From the NCBI GenBank assembly GCA_001784725.1, contig MFRX01000044.1, positions 13,461-23,967 of the forward strand: a stretch of 10,507 nucleotides of DNA, written 5' to 3'. Positions within the stretch are counted from its first letter, which is position 1. Each line of letters opens with the position of its first letter. This DNA comes from Candidatus Moranbacteria bacterium RIFCSPHIGHO2_02_FULL_40_12b. Lineage in GTDB: Bacteria; Patescibacteriota; Minisyncoccia; Moranbacterales; 2-12-FULL-40-10. Shown here piece by piece: positions 1 to 6,554 of the stretch. The notes under the pieces are model-generated. The model made no database searches. It was not told where the DNA came from and was given only the letters and a program-made list of their open reading frames with translations. The position numbers and the translations under genes were made by a program.

Positions 1-28
1 AATAAATTTGCAATCAAGAATAAAACTA

Positions 29-55
29 AAAAAAGGCCTCTAAAAAGCCATTTTT
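29..55 (-). terminator. Possible weak terminator of the lgt operon
   Basis: Read on the minus strand, a short imperfect hairpin (GGC...GCC core plus two G-T wobbles) is followed by seven T residues at 28-34. It lies 10-35 bases past the stop of the thioredoxin-like gene. The stem is short, so this is a tentative call resting on position and the T-run. Confidence 0.4.
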
Positions 56-64
56 CAAAAAGTT

Positions 65-526
65 TCACAATCCGGCCTCGCTCTTGAAGAAATTAACCAC
101 CTCCGGAGTTCCCATAAAGCATTTGCCTCCGTTAAATACGAAAGGAACGCCGATTTGGGACTCATCCAGTCCGCAAGTTTTTGCCGCTTCCAGCATTTTT
201 CCGTTATTGCCCGTATCGTGCCAGATCTCTTTTTTTTCAAAGTTAATTTTGTCCGCTATTCCGTTTTTTTCCAGAAATTCCGAGACATCTTGGCAATGAG
301 GGCACTCCTTCCCGTAGTAGTATGTGATATCGCCGCTTTCGGAATTTTTATTGCTTTTTCTGGCCTCCGGGACGGTTGATTTTGTATTGCCGCTTTCCGG
401 AATATTTTTTCTGGAATTTAAGAATAATATCCCCGACACAAGAATTGCCGCGCTTATAATGACTAAGAAAATTTTATTAAATCGCATAAATTTTACGAAA
501 TGAAAGACAGGATTATTATAATTCAT
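65..526 (-). CDS. Membrane-anchored thioredoxin/glutaredoxin-fold protein (CPHC)
   Basis: A 153-residue protein with one N-terminal membrane anchor (about residues 18-36), a polar Ser/Lys/Asn-rich linker (about 37-65) and a small thioredoxin-fold domain. Visible motifs are the redox pair C75-P-H-C78, just after a predicted beta strand, and a Val-Pro (V127-P128) at the expected cis-proline position. Two further cysteines, C118 and C136, are not part of the standard site. The likely role is thiol-disulfide exchange outside the cytoplasmic membrane; this is inferred from the fold, and the substrate is unknown. The ATG at 524-526 lies inside the last codons of lgt, which suggests translational coupling. 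A second ATG (residue 14, 485-487) gives a more usual signal-anchor start. Neither start has a clear SD, so the N-terminus is uncertain. Confidence 0.8.
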   Translation of the reverse strand: MNYNNPVFHFVKFMRFNKIFLVIISAAILVSGILFLNSRKNIPESGNTKSTVPEARKSNKNSESGDITYYYGKECPHCQDVSEFLEKNGIADKINFEKKEIWHDTGNNGKMLEAAKTCGLDESQIGVPFVFNGGKCFMGTPEVVNFFKSEAGL

Positions 527-1382
527 TTTTATCGAACTTGCAAGAATTTACAATCAAAGCGGCCGCCACAACCAGAATTACTGAAAATATCTGCCCCCGG
601 GTAAGAAAATCAAATATTAGTTTTATTTGAGGGCCGGACTCCCTGAAAAATTCGAGAAAAAATCGGAAGAACCCGTAGCCAAATAAATATATGACTAACA
701 ACCTTCCACTAACAACCGACAACTTATTTCTTAATAACCATAAAATTATAAACAATATTATTCCTTCAAAAAAAGCTTCGTAGAGCTGCGAGGGATGGCG
801 TAAAATTCCCAAGGGATCGGATGGAAAATACATTCCCCAAGTCCTTCCCGTCGGCCGGCCATAAAGCTCGCCATTGAGAAAATTTCCGATCCGCCCGAAA
901 AAATACCCGGCCGGAACTGCCGGAATAACAAAATCAGCCAATTGCCAGAAGCTTATCTTTTTTTTCATCGAATACAGCCATCCTGAAAAAACAACTCCTA
1001 CCAGTCCGCCGAAATAGCTCATTCCGTATATTCCGACAAGATTTCCCGCTTTATCGAAAGGTGAAATAATGGCAATAGGATTATTCAAGAAATATTTAAA
1101 ATCGTAAAAAACCGCGTATCCTAATCGGGCGCCAAGCAGCAGTCCGATAAAGGAATAAAATAACAAATCTAAGATAATATCCTGCCATTCATAATCTTTT
1201 AGTTTTAATTTGCTTATGCCTTCGCCCTTTCTGATCCTCCATTTCAACAGCAAATAAATCGCCAGAAATCCGGCCAAGTAAGAAATAGCATACCACCTCA
1301 CGGAAAACGAATGAATGGAAAAAGCCGCTGGATTAATATTTTCCGGGATATGCTGATATAGGCCTATAATTTTACCGGTCAT
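516..1382 (-). CDS. lgt: Prolipoprotein diacylglyceryl transferase
   Basis: This enzyme moves diacylglycerol from phosphatidylglycerol to the lipobox cysteine of prolipoproteins in the cytoplasmic membrane, the first step of lipoprotein maturation. The 288 residues match the family's usual length. Family signatures are clear: WY at 30-31 (E. coli Y26), GARLGY at 84-89, GRIGNFLNGELYG at 163-175 (R164, N167, E172 and G175 match E. coli R143, N146, E151 and G154), RHPSQLYE at 195-202, and GYGFFRFFLEFFR at 235-247 with R240 and E244 (E. coli R239, E243). The odd residue is F124 in MSYFGGL (codon 1011-1013), where E. coli has His103 in MSFHGGL. It starts 9 bases after the upstream stop and has no SD, so it is probably translated from the same operon message. 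The family call is firm; full activity is less certain because of F124. Confidence 0.96.
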   Translation of the reverse strand: MTGKIIGLYQHIPENINPAAFSIHSFSVRWYAISYLAGFLAIYLLLKWRIRKGEGISKLKLKDYEWQDIILDLLFYSFIGLLLGARLGYAVFYDFKYFLNNPIAIISPFDKAGNLVGIYGMSYFGGLVGVVFSGWLYSMKKKISFWQLADFVIPAVPAGYFFGRIGNFLNGELYGRPTGRTWGMYFPSDPLGILRHPSQLYEAFFEGIILFIILWLLRNKLSVVSGRLLVIYLFGYGFFRFFLEFFRESGPQIKLIFDFLTRGQIFSVILVVAAALIVNSCKFDKNEL

Positions 1383-1391
1383 TTTTTACGC

Positions 1392-3254
1392 TTAGCGATT
1401 AATTGGAATCTTGGCAAACCAAATCGGAAGATCGGGCAGCGTTTGGCGGAATATTGAATTGACTTTTCCCGGATCGATTTGATTTCCTTGAACCATATTT
1501 TTTGAAACAGCCAAAGTAAACCTATCCTCATTAAGGTAATCGTGTTTTACTCCGAAATTATTATAAATTTTGCTTTGAGGCGCAAAATTTTCAGACGCGA
1601 ATAAATACTGCCTTTTTGCCGAATTTTTATGCTCGCCGGCCAAATTCTCTACTGCTTCAACCTTATTCGATATTTTTCCTGAGTCCTTTCCTTCAACGAC
1701 AATTTCTTTTTCAATCAGATCTTCCAGCAACTTTATCGCCCGGCCATTGTATGTTTCCATTCCGGTTTCATAGGAATAAACATTCCTAAAACCGGCCGAA
1801 GCCAACGTATCCCGATAATAGTCCAGAAATCTTTTCTCATATTCCAAATTATAAGCGGAATATGTTTCAGAAAAATTTTTTCCCGGCGCGTTCATGGCCA
1901 AAAATCCGCCGGGACTGATTCTTTTCCTCAAAAAAGAAAAAAATTCACGGCTATAAAGCCGCTCTTCCGAAACGCCGAGCGGAGAAGGCAGGTCCAGAAA
2001 TACCGCGTCAAATCCCTCCCCTAAATCCTCTAAGGCATTAAATTCTTCGCCGATGATGACTCTGACTTTTGGATTTTCCAGCGCATCTTTATTGAGCGCC
2101 CTTAATATTTCATTTTCCCTCGCCGCTTCCAGTATTTCAGCGGAAGAAAATATATGGACGATTTTTTCAACGCCATTATATTTTAAAAGTTCTCTTTCAA
2201 TAATTCCTTCGCTTCCGCCAATAATCAAAATATGGCGGGGGACTTTGCCGCTGAAAGCAACGGGAAAATTAACCAGAAAGTCATTGAATATTTTTTCATC
2301 GGATGACGAGAATCTGAATTCTCCGTTCCTGAAAAAATTATACCCCCCTTTGAAGTCAATCTTATCCGGCGCCCCGTTAAGGTACGTTTGGTCGAGAAGA
2401 TTTGAAATTCCGGCGTCATTGTATTTCACCATTTCAATGGAATCATTGTGGCTTCCCGCGACTTTTATGTCCGGAAAATTTTTCATCGCGGAAAAAAATG
2501 TCTTCAGATCCCGCGAGGACTCGCTGTAGAAATATTCCTTGCGGAGAAAATATTGTTCCAGCCCGCCGCTGTCTTTTAAGGCATAAAAAAATGAAACACC
2601 GGCGATTACCGCTAAAGCGAATTTCGCGATGTTTACTTTACTTTTTCGCGCTATAATCAAATCCGCTCCAATTATCGCGATTATATTCGCTATCCCGGCC
2701 ATCAGTCCGATGGCGATATAACCGAAATTTTTTGACAGCAAAATTGAAAATGCCAAGGTTCCAAGAAGAATGCCAAAGTAGCATGACAGCAAAAAATATT
2801 TATCGTTTTTTTCCCCCGCGGATGCCAGCAATCGCGTCTTCTTTAGCCGGGCAATAATCCGCCCATTCAAAAATCCAATTAAAAATAGGAAGAGGAAACT
2901 GAACAAGAAAAACAGGACGGTTCCGGCAGCCAGAGAATCATAGGTGAAAAAATTATTCCTTATCATAAAAAACAGTTTCAGGAAAACCGCTGATAATCCC
3001 CCGGCGACAGCCATAATTAATCCCGAGGAAAAAGGGAAGCCGGAATATTTTTTTTCACCGTGTTTTCCGGAAAATAACTCCAATGCGATGCCGGTTGATA
3101 ATATATATATGCTGACTATGATAATATTCCAAAAAAAATCTTTCCCCGTAACGCGCGAAAAGGCGCCGGCGAAAAGAAGCGCGTATATCAAGCCGCCAGC
3201 CGCGAGAAGCGCCGCGATTAAATCCAAAAAAATTATATTTTTTCCGTTTTTCAT
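1392..3254 (-). CDS. Membrane protein with C-terminal spermidine synthase-like domain, degenerate active site
   Basis: 620 residues. The first ~226 are very hydrophobic, with about seven membrane segments (near 8-30, 42-60, 79-97, 108-130, 154-173, 177-201 and 208-226). The remainder is soluble and has the layout of membrane-fused polyamine aminopropyltransferases: RNGEFRFSSSDE (309-320) before a Rossmann motif IIGGSEG (344-350), FDAVFLDLPSP (415-425), LYSREFF and SPGG. Key positions differ from active spermidine synthases: GGGDG is GGSEG, the VEID acidic pair is lost (IFSSAE), DxxDP is DLPSP so the catalytic-type Asp is S424, and the DE..YHE motif reads DEKIFND. It may use another substrate or be a non-catalytic nucleotide-binding protein. 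The start overlaps the upstream stop as ATGA (3251-3254). That pairing suggests the two genes split what is one protein in other species. Confidence 0.75.
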   Translation of the reverse strand: MKNGKNIIFLDLIAALLAAGGLIYALLFAGAFSRVTGKDFFWNIIIVSIYILSTGIALELFSGKHGEKKYSGFPFSSGLIMAVAGGLSAVFLKLFFMIRNNFFTYDSLAAGTVLFFLFSFLFLFLIGFLNGRIIARLKKTRLLASAGEKNDKYFLLSCYFGILLGTLAFSILLSKNFGYIAIGLMAGIANIIAIIGADLIIARKSKVNIAKFALAVIAGVSFFYALKDSGGLEQYFLRKEYFYSESSRDLKTFFSAMKNFPDIKVAGSHNDSIEMVKYNDAGISNLLDQTYLNGAPDKIDFKGGYNFFRNGEFRFSSSDEKIFNDFLVNFPVAFSGKVPRHILIIGGSEGIIERELLKYNGVEKIVHIFSSAEILEAARENEILRALNKDALENPKVRVIIGEEFNALEDLGEGFDAVFLDLPSPLGVSEERLYSREFFSFLRKRISPGGFLAMNAPGKNFSETYSAYNLEYEKRFLDYYRDTLASAGFRNVYSYETGMETYNGRAIKLLEDLIEKEIVVEGKDSGKISNKVEAVENLAGEHKNSAKRQYLFASENFAPQSKIYNNFGVKHDYLNEDRFTLAVSKNMVQGNQIDPGKVNSIFRQTLPDLPIWFAKIPINR

Positions 3255-3925
3255 ATCCGCGACAAGTAATTGTTGATAAGATAATCGCCTATTGCCTTGT
3301 TATTCTGGAGGCAAAAAATAAAAACAATAATCGCGACGGCGAAGAAAAGAAGGGAGGTATTTGATCCTGATTCCCAAAACGATTTTTTTCTGGCGGAAAA
3401 TATCAGCAGCAATACCGACCCGGCCAGCCCTGAAATATAAGACGAGAAAAGGAAATCAATTTTCAAGGCGGATAAAAACGCGCAGTAAACCAATCCCGAG
3501 AATGTCCCGATAGCAACGGCGACTAATGCCTCTCTCGGGGAACCAGCATCATTTTTCGCCGTTTCTGAAATTATGAAACCGGATAAATAGCCGACAGCCA
3601 GAGACAAAAAATACGAGAGCGAGGAAAATGCCAAATTTGAGAGATGGATTGATTTTATCCAAAACAAAAAGGACACTGAAAAACCGCCTGAAATCAATAA
3701 AAGGAAAAGTAAAATAAAGTTCCTGGATGACCGGTTTTGCCGGAAAAACCCGAATGGAAACAAGGAACCAATTCCTAAAGCGAAAAAATAAAGAGCTAAG
3801 GCGAACAAAAAATTAAGCTGAAAGCCGCCCAGATAGGCCAAAGCGGTTTCTCCGGCAAGTACGGCGAAAGTAACGCCCAAGAAAGCGATAAATAAAACAA
3901 ACATCCTGGAATAAGAAAAATTCAT
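3251..3925 (-). CDS. Multi-pass membrane protein, like the N-terminal region of membrane spermidine synthases
   Basis: 224 residues with about seven predicted membrane helices (near 9-31, 37-58, 70-90, 98-119, 133-154, 158-177 and 190-208). The first two helices, with E26 and the pattern AYLGG...FALGIGS (30-54), resemble the opening helices of membrane-fused spermidine synthase proteins. This resemblance comes from memory of the family, not a search. There is no catalytic domain. It is the first gene of the operon and its TGA overlaps the next gene's ATG, so the two products are probably made together and may form one complex. No SD precedes the ATG, and the predicted transcription start is only about 5 bases upstream, so the message may be nearly leaderless. 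Exact function is unknown. Confidence 0.7.
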   Translation of the reverse strand: MNFSYSRMFVLFIAFLGVTFAVLAGETALAYLGGFQLNFLFALALYFFALGIGSLFPFGFFRQNRSSRNFILLFLLLISGGFSVSFLFWIKSIHLSNLAFSSLSYFLSLAVGYLSGFIISETAKNDAGSPREALVAVAIGTFSGLVYCAFLSALKIDFLFSSYISGLAGSVLLLIFSARKKSFWESGSNTSLLFFAVAIIVFIFCLQNNKAIGDYLINNYLSRI

Positions 3926-3936
3926 AACTTTTTATG

Positions 3937-3966
3937 ATATTAACAAAATAGAGAATCGGATGTCAA
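3937..3966 (-). promoter_or_regulatory. Promoter of the lgt operon, near-leaderless
   Basis: On the minus strand a perfect -35 TTGACA (3961-3966) is followed after 18 bases by TAATAT (3937-3942); TTAATA with 17 bases is an alternative. The expected start is near 3930, about 5 bases before the ATG at 3925. The -35 box overlaps one copy of the GACATCCGAT repeat word (3955-3964). Confidence 0.65.
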
Positions 3967-4058
3967 TTGTGGGATTTACGCGTTTGCCTTTTTAGACATC
4001 CGATGTCTCGCGACCGCAATAGCCGAAAGACATCGGATGTCCGCAAACGCGTAAATCC
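3955..4058. repeat. Nested inverted repeat with GACATCSGATGTC palindromes
   Basis: Outer arms GGATTTACGCGTTTGC (3972-3987) and GCAAACGCGTAAATCC (4043-4058) are perfect 16-base complements. Inside, 3995-4008 and 4028-4041 pair perfectly over 14 bases around a 19-base loop. Each inner arm is also an odd-length palindrome by itself (AGACATC-C-GATGTCT and GACATC-G-GATGTC). A third copy, ATCGGATGTC, lies at 3955-3964 outside the hairpin. The element fills the gap between divergent genes. It could be a REP- or MITE-like dispersed repeat or an operator cluster; the sequence alone does not decide. Confidence 0.85.
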
Positions 4059-4084
4059 TATTTTTTATTAAAATCAAGAAAAAT

Positions 4085-4744
4085 GTGTTATTCTTGAATT
4101 ACGGCATCAAATATATGGGAGATAAAATTAAATTTGACCGGTTTATTTTCATTGGAATTTATCTTCTCTTAAGCGTGGCAGTCAATCAGTGGGTTAATAT
4201 CGCCAAATACAATAATGAGGTGGGAATCAGGGGAATTATCTGGTTTTGCGATTTGACCGCGATTCTTTTGGGAATCGGAATGATTCTGAAAAATAAATCT
4301 TTGGTGACCGTTTCGTTAGTCACCGCCGTTCCGGCGCAACTCCCGTGGATTTTTGATTTTTTTCTGGAAGCGGCCGGTAATGGTATGGGAAGGACTGCCG
4401 GCATTTGGGGATGGGGTCCGGAAGTTTTCTGGGCTACGGTAAACTTGCATTCCATGCTAATTCCTCTCTCTCTTTACGGTGTCTATAAATTAGGTTTTGA
4501 CGCAAAAGGGCTTAAGTACGCGCTATTGTACGGGGCCTTTGTTTTATTTCTCTCCTATTCGATCTCACCGATTAAATCCAACTTCAACTGTGTTTTTTAT
4601 AGCTGTGACGGAAGGGACCCGGGATCGGGATATTTGAAATACTTCCTGATTAAGTCCCTGCTTTTCTGGGAGATTATTTTTGCGTTCAGTTTTCTAGCTT
4701 TCAAATTTTTCTTCAAAGCCATTGGAAGAAGAAGAGTTAATTAA
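4085..4744 (+). CDS. Multi-pass membrane protein of unknown function
   Basis: I do not recognise this 219-residue protein. It has about six hydrophobic segments (near 22-41, 51-67, 70-94, 116-138, 142-160 and 189-213) with short loops and a basic C-terminus (GRRRVN), suggesting a cytoplasmic tail. Notable spots are WFCDL at 53-57, PAQLPWIFDFF at 82-92, a glycine- and tryptophan-rich stretch (GIWGWGPEVFW) at about 106-116, and two cysteines in CVFYSC near 169-174 that could form a disulfide. The start is uncertain: GTG at 4085 gives the longest frame, while ATG at 4115 gives a cleaner N-terminus (MGDKIKFDRF). Neither has an SD. A TAAAAT box at 4069-4074 would place transcription almost on the GTG. 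It is the only plus-strand gene in the left half of the window. Confidence 0.75.
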   Translation: MLFLNYGIKYMGDKIKFDRFIFIGIYLLLSVAVNQWVNIAKYNNEVGIRGIIWFCDLTAILLGIGMILKNKSLVTVSLVTAVPAQLPWIFDFFLEAAGNGMGRTAGIWGWGPEVFWATVNLHSMLIPLSLYGVYKLGFDAKGLKYALLYGAFVLFLSYSISPIKSNFNCVFYSCDGRDPGSGYLKYFLIKSLLFWEIIFAFSFLAFKFFFKAIGRRRVN

Positions 4745-4781
4745 AAGACAACGGCTGTTTTAATTTATCGCTGGAAAAATA

Positions 4782-4811
4782 AAAGAGGCCTAAATATTAT
4801 CAGGCCTCTTT
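4782..4811. terminator. Bidirectional terminator between convergent genes
   Basis: A perfect 10-base stem AAAGAGGCCT / AGGCCTCTTT (4782-4791, 4802-4811) surrounds a 10-base loop. T-rich runs follow on both strands (TTTTATTTTT on the minus side, ACTTTATTATTTT on the plus side). It sits between the stops at 4744 (+) and 4818 (-), so it can serve both genes. Confidence 0.88.
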
Positions 4812-4817
4812 ACTTTA

Positions 4818-5720
4818 TTATTTTATGTCTGTCACCCAGTCCCGCCAGTCCTCCTTGGTTTTAGGCGGAATGGATCTTTCCCCGGAAATTTCCGGTTTTT
4901 TTTCAACTATAACTTTAGGTTCAAACTGATTAGTCACTGCCGCCCAGAATCTTTGCTGGTCCAGAACATGCAGATATACCACTTCCATATGAGGAAGAGC
5001 TTCCACTCTATTCTTCCCCTTATAATATGAAATATTGGGAGAAGCGTTATATCCCCATAAGGTAGTAAACACCTGAGCAAAAGCGCTGAACATTCCGAGT
5101 GAAGTGGCATTATCCCGGAAAATGAATTCCGCTCCTTCGCCAATCGGAATAATCACATCCGCTCCCAAGTCCATTCCTCTTTTAGAAAGCAGCAGGGCAA
5201 AGTCCTGCTTATTGGGAACTTCATTGGTGGCGGAAAATTGCCAAACGGCGACCTTGGCATAATCAACGCCTTCCCTGGCTCCTTTTGGAATGCCGGGAAG
5301 GGGAGCAATCTCATAAGAAACATTAAATCTTTGATATACATACGGCCGGCTATCAATGCTTCGCACCATATCGTCGAAAAACCGCGGTCCTCTTTCCTGG
5401 TCTATCCCCGCGATGTAATTTTTGATGGTTTCCCTAGTGATCTTTTCGGGAAGATACCCAAAGACCATCTGATTGGGGTTGAGGTTTTTTTTCTGAATAT
5501 ACATCGGGGACTGGAGCGGGATATCCGGTCCTCCCGGCGGAACGTTTCCGGCTGGGATGTTCCCGACCGATCCGACATTGGTATTGCCTTCGTTTTTATA
5601 GCTATAACCGTACTGGTTATAACTGTTGACTTCGGTGTCGACATTCACCTCTTCGGCAAAAACCGGCCCGCCCAACATCGCGGCGGAAATAATCAGGAAA
5701 AAACATATTAATTTTCTCAT
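4818..5720 (-). CDS. Secreted protein of unknown function, 300 residues
   Basis: A classic signal peptide (MRK, hydrophobic core, cleavage after VFA at residue 22) is followed by a Tyr/Asn/Gly-rich N-terminus (about 23-60) with the pattern VNSYNQYGYSYKNEGNT. A Pro/Gly linker (about 55-70) leads to a globular part of roughly 230 residues. I recognise no enzyme motif; the only Cys is in the signal peptide, so this is not a lipoprotein. The start is well supported: AGGAGGA (5728-5734) lies 7 bases before the ATG, and a good promoter lies upstream. The N-terminal motif recurs in the next secreted gene (5866-6255), suggesting related or co-acting exported proteins. Each has its own promoter and terminator, so they need not be co-transcribed. 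Confidence 0.82.
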   Translation of the reverse strand: MRKLICFFLIISAAMLGGPVFAEEVNVDTEVNSYNQYGYSYKNEGNTNVGSVGNIPAGNVPPGGPDIPLQSPMYIQKKNLNPNQMVFGYLPEKITRETIKNYIAGIDQERGPRFFDDMVRSIDSRPYVYQRFNVSYEIAPLPGIPKGAREGVDYAKVAVWQFSATNEVPNKQDFALLLSKRGMDLGADVIIPIGEGAEFIFRDNATSLGMFSAFAQVFTTLWGYNASPNISYYKGKNRVEALPHMEVVYLHVLDQQRFWAAVTNQFEPKVIVEKKPEISGERSIPPKTKEDWRDWVTDIK

Positions 5721-5779
5721 GGCTGAATCCTCCTTTATTTGTTGATTTTATTGATTTTTAAAAAACGGGTTAACGACAT

Positions 5780-5808
5780 ATATTAAATTAGTTTCCGGAA
5801 TTTGTCAA
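5780..5808 (-). promoter_or_regulatory. Promoter of the 300-residue secreted protein gene
   Basis: Minus-strand TTGACA (5803-5808), a 17-base spacer, then TAATAT (5780-5785). The start is expected near 5773, giving a leader of about 53 bases that ends in a strong AGGAGGA SD. The -35 is a perfect match and the -10 matches 4 of 6. Confidence 0.7.
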
Positions 5809-5830
5809 GGGGCTACGAATTAAAAATGAT

Positions 5831-5861
5831 AAGAGCCCGGAAACGTTGTTTCCGAGCTCTT
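5831..5861 (-). terminator. Strong terminator of the 129-residue secreted protein gene
   Basis: A 14-base stem with one G-T wobble (5831-5844 with 5848-5861) and a 3-base loop. On the minus strand it is followed by ATCATTTTTAATT. It begins 4 bases past the stop codon at 5866, so it separates the two secreted-protein transcripts. Confidence 0.88.
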
Positions 5862-5865
5862 GGTT

Positions 5866-6255
5866 TTAGTTGCCTGTGATTGCGTTCGTAGAAGTGTTGA
5901 AATCCGGTGGAGTTCCGACATTTACCCAACTCTGGGTTTGGGATTCCGAAAAAGTATAGGCGGTTCCGCCGGGAACATCGAATGTACTGGAATGTCCCTG
6001 CGCCTGAAACACGGAGGCCCGCACTCCTGCCCCAAAAGTTTCCATATTGGGAATGCTGCCGCCTATACTTATACTACTAAACTGGCCGCCTTCCGACCAG
6101 GAACTGAAAGTGTTCCCAGTCGTTGAGTACTCCGAGTATATCTGCTGGCTGTAGTTCACGTCAACTTGGTAGTCCTCCCAGTCCAGCGCCGGGGCGCCAA
6201 GCGGTGAAAGAATTACAATTGCGGCTATTGCCGTGAAAGCAATAAATGTTTTCAT
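5866..6255 (-). CDS. Small secreted protein of unknown function, 129 residues
   Basis: A signal peptide (MKTF, hydrophobic core, likely cut after APA at residue 23) leads to a mature part of about 106 residues rich in Ser, Thr, Gly, Gln and aromatics. The mature part has no Cys and no Lys and is net acidic, as in extended beta or surface proteins. I do not recognise the family. Its N-terminal stretch (VNYSQQIYSEYSTTGNT) aligns without gaps to the 300-residue neighbour, with about 7 of 17 identities. The chosen ATG has AAAGGAGGAA (6261-6270) 5 bases upstream. The frame stays open to a TTG at 6310-6312, which also has a strong SD; that form would add 19 residues ahead of the signal peptide. The long structured leader implies RNA-level control. 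Confidence 0.75.
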   Translation of the reverse strand: MKTFIAFTAIAAIVILSPLGAPALDWEDYQVDVNYSQQIYSEYSTTGNTFSSWSEGGQFSSISIGGSIPNMETFGAGVRASVFQAQGHSSTFDVPGGTAYTFSESQTQSWVNVGTPPDFNTSTNAITGN

Positions 6256-6443
6256 TTTGCTTCCTCCTTTTTTTATATCTCCGCGGAAAATCCGCGGCTT
6301 ACTGCCAAGCAATATTTTTTCACCTCCTTTCGTGGTGAAAAAACATATTGCTTAAAGATTCTTCCACCACTTGTGTTTTTAAAGGCCTTGCATAGCAGCC
6401 GCTATATTAATTTTAGCGGCTAAAATACTTTCTTATCACTGGA
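6256..6443 (-). promoter_or_regulatory. Structured 5' leader with alternative hairpins and an extra SD
   Basis: Read on the minus strand from the predicted start near 6443, the leader holds an AGCCGCTA/TAGCGGCT hairpin (6397-6421), a long hairpin (6334-6353 with 6307-6324, one bulged base) carrying AAAGGAGGTG in its loop and 3' arm, and a CCGCGGA/TCCGCGG hairpin (6281-6297) ahead of the final SD. A competing pairing joins 6359-6370 to 6332-6343 over 12 bases (two G-U) and would free the loop SD. The 3' arm also contains the TTG at 6310-6312. This accounts for the 340-base stretch without a gene upstream of the ATG. Function is inferred from the folding only. Confidence 0.6.
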
Positions 6444-6449
6444 TATTTA

Positions 6450-6486
6450 ATAGTATTTCAACATCCATAAATTGTCAAGTTGAAAT
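6450..6486 (-). promoter_or_regulatory. Promoter of the 129-residue gene with possible operator
   Basis: Minus-strand TTGACA (6473-6478), a 17-base spacer, TACTAT (6450-6455). A perfect 8-base inverted repeat, ATTTCAAC / GTTGAAAT (6455-6462, 6479-6486), brackets the -35 and spacer, so a dimeric regulator could bind here. The promoter call is good; the operator is speculative. Confidence 0.68.
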
Positions 6487-6554
6487 AAAAAAACCGCTGC
6501 CAAACTATTTGAAATGCCGTCCGGTTCCGCTTCCACCTTATTCATCCAAAAACG

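Noticed and set aside
3955..4058. CRISPR array or tRNA suggested by repeated palindromes
   Set aside because: Only two full copies in opposite orientation with no spacer pattern, and no cloverleaf or anticodon arm.
3972..4066. Intrinsic terminator from the long hairpin followed by T-rich sequence at 4061-4066
   Set aside because: No plus-strand gene lies upstream in the window; both neighbours diverge from this gap.
5860..6126. Plus-strand open frame opposite the 129-residue secreted gene
   Set aside because: No SD, no family, and it runs through the terminator stem; the antisense gene has a signal peptide, SD and promoter.
6397..6421. AGCCGCTA/TAGCGGCT hairpin as a terminator
   Set aside because: No T-run follows on the minus strand; it lies within the leader of the 129-residue gene, so it was kept as leader structure.
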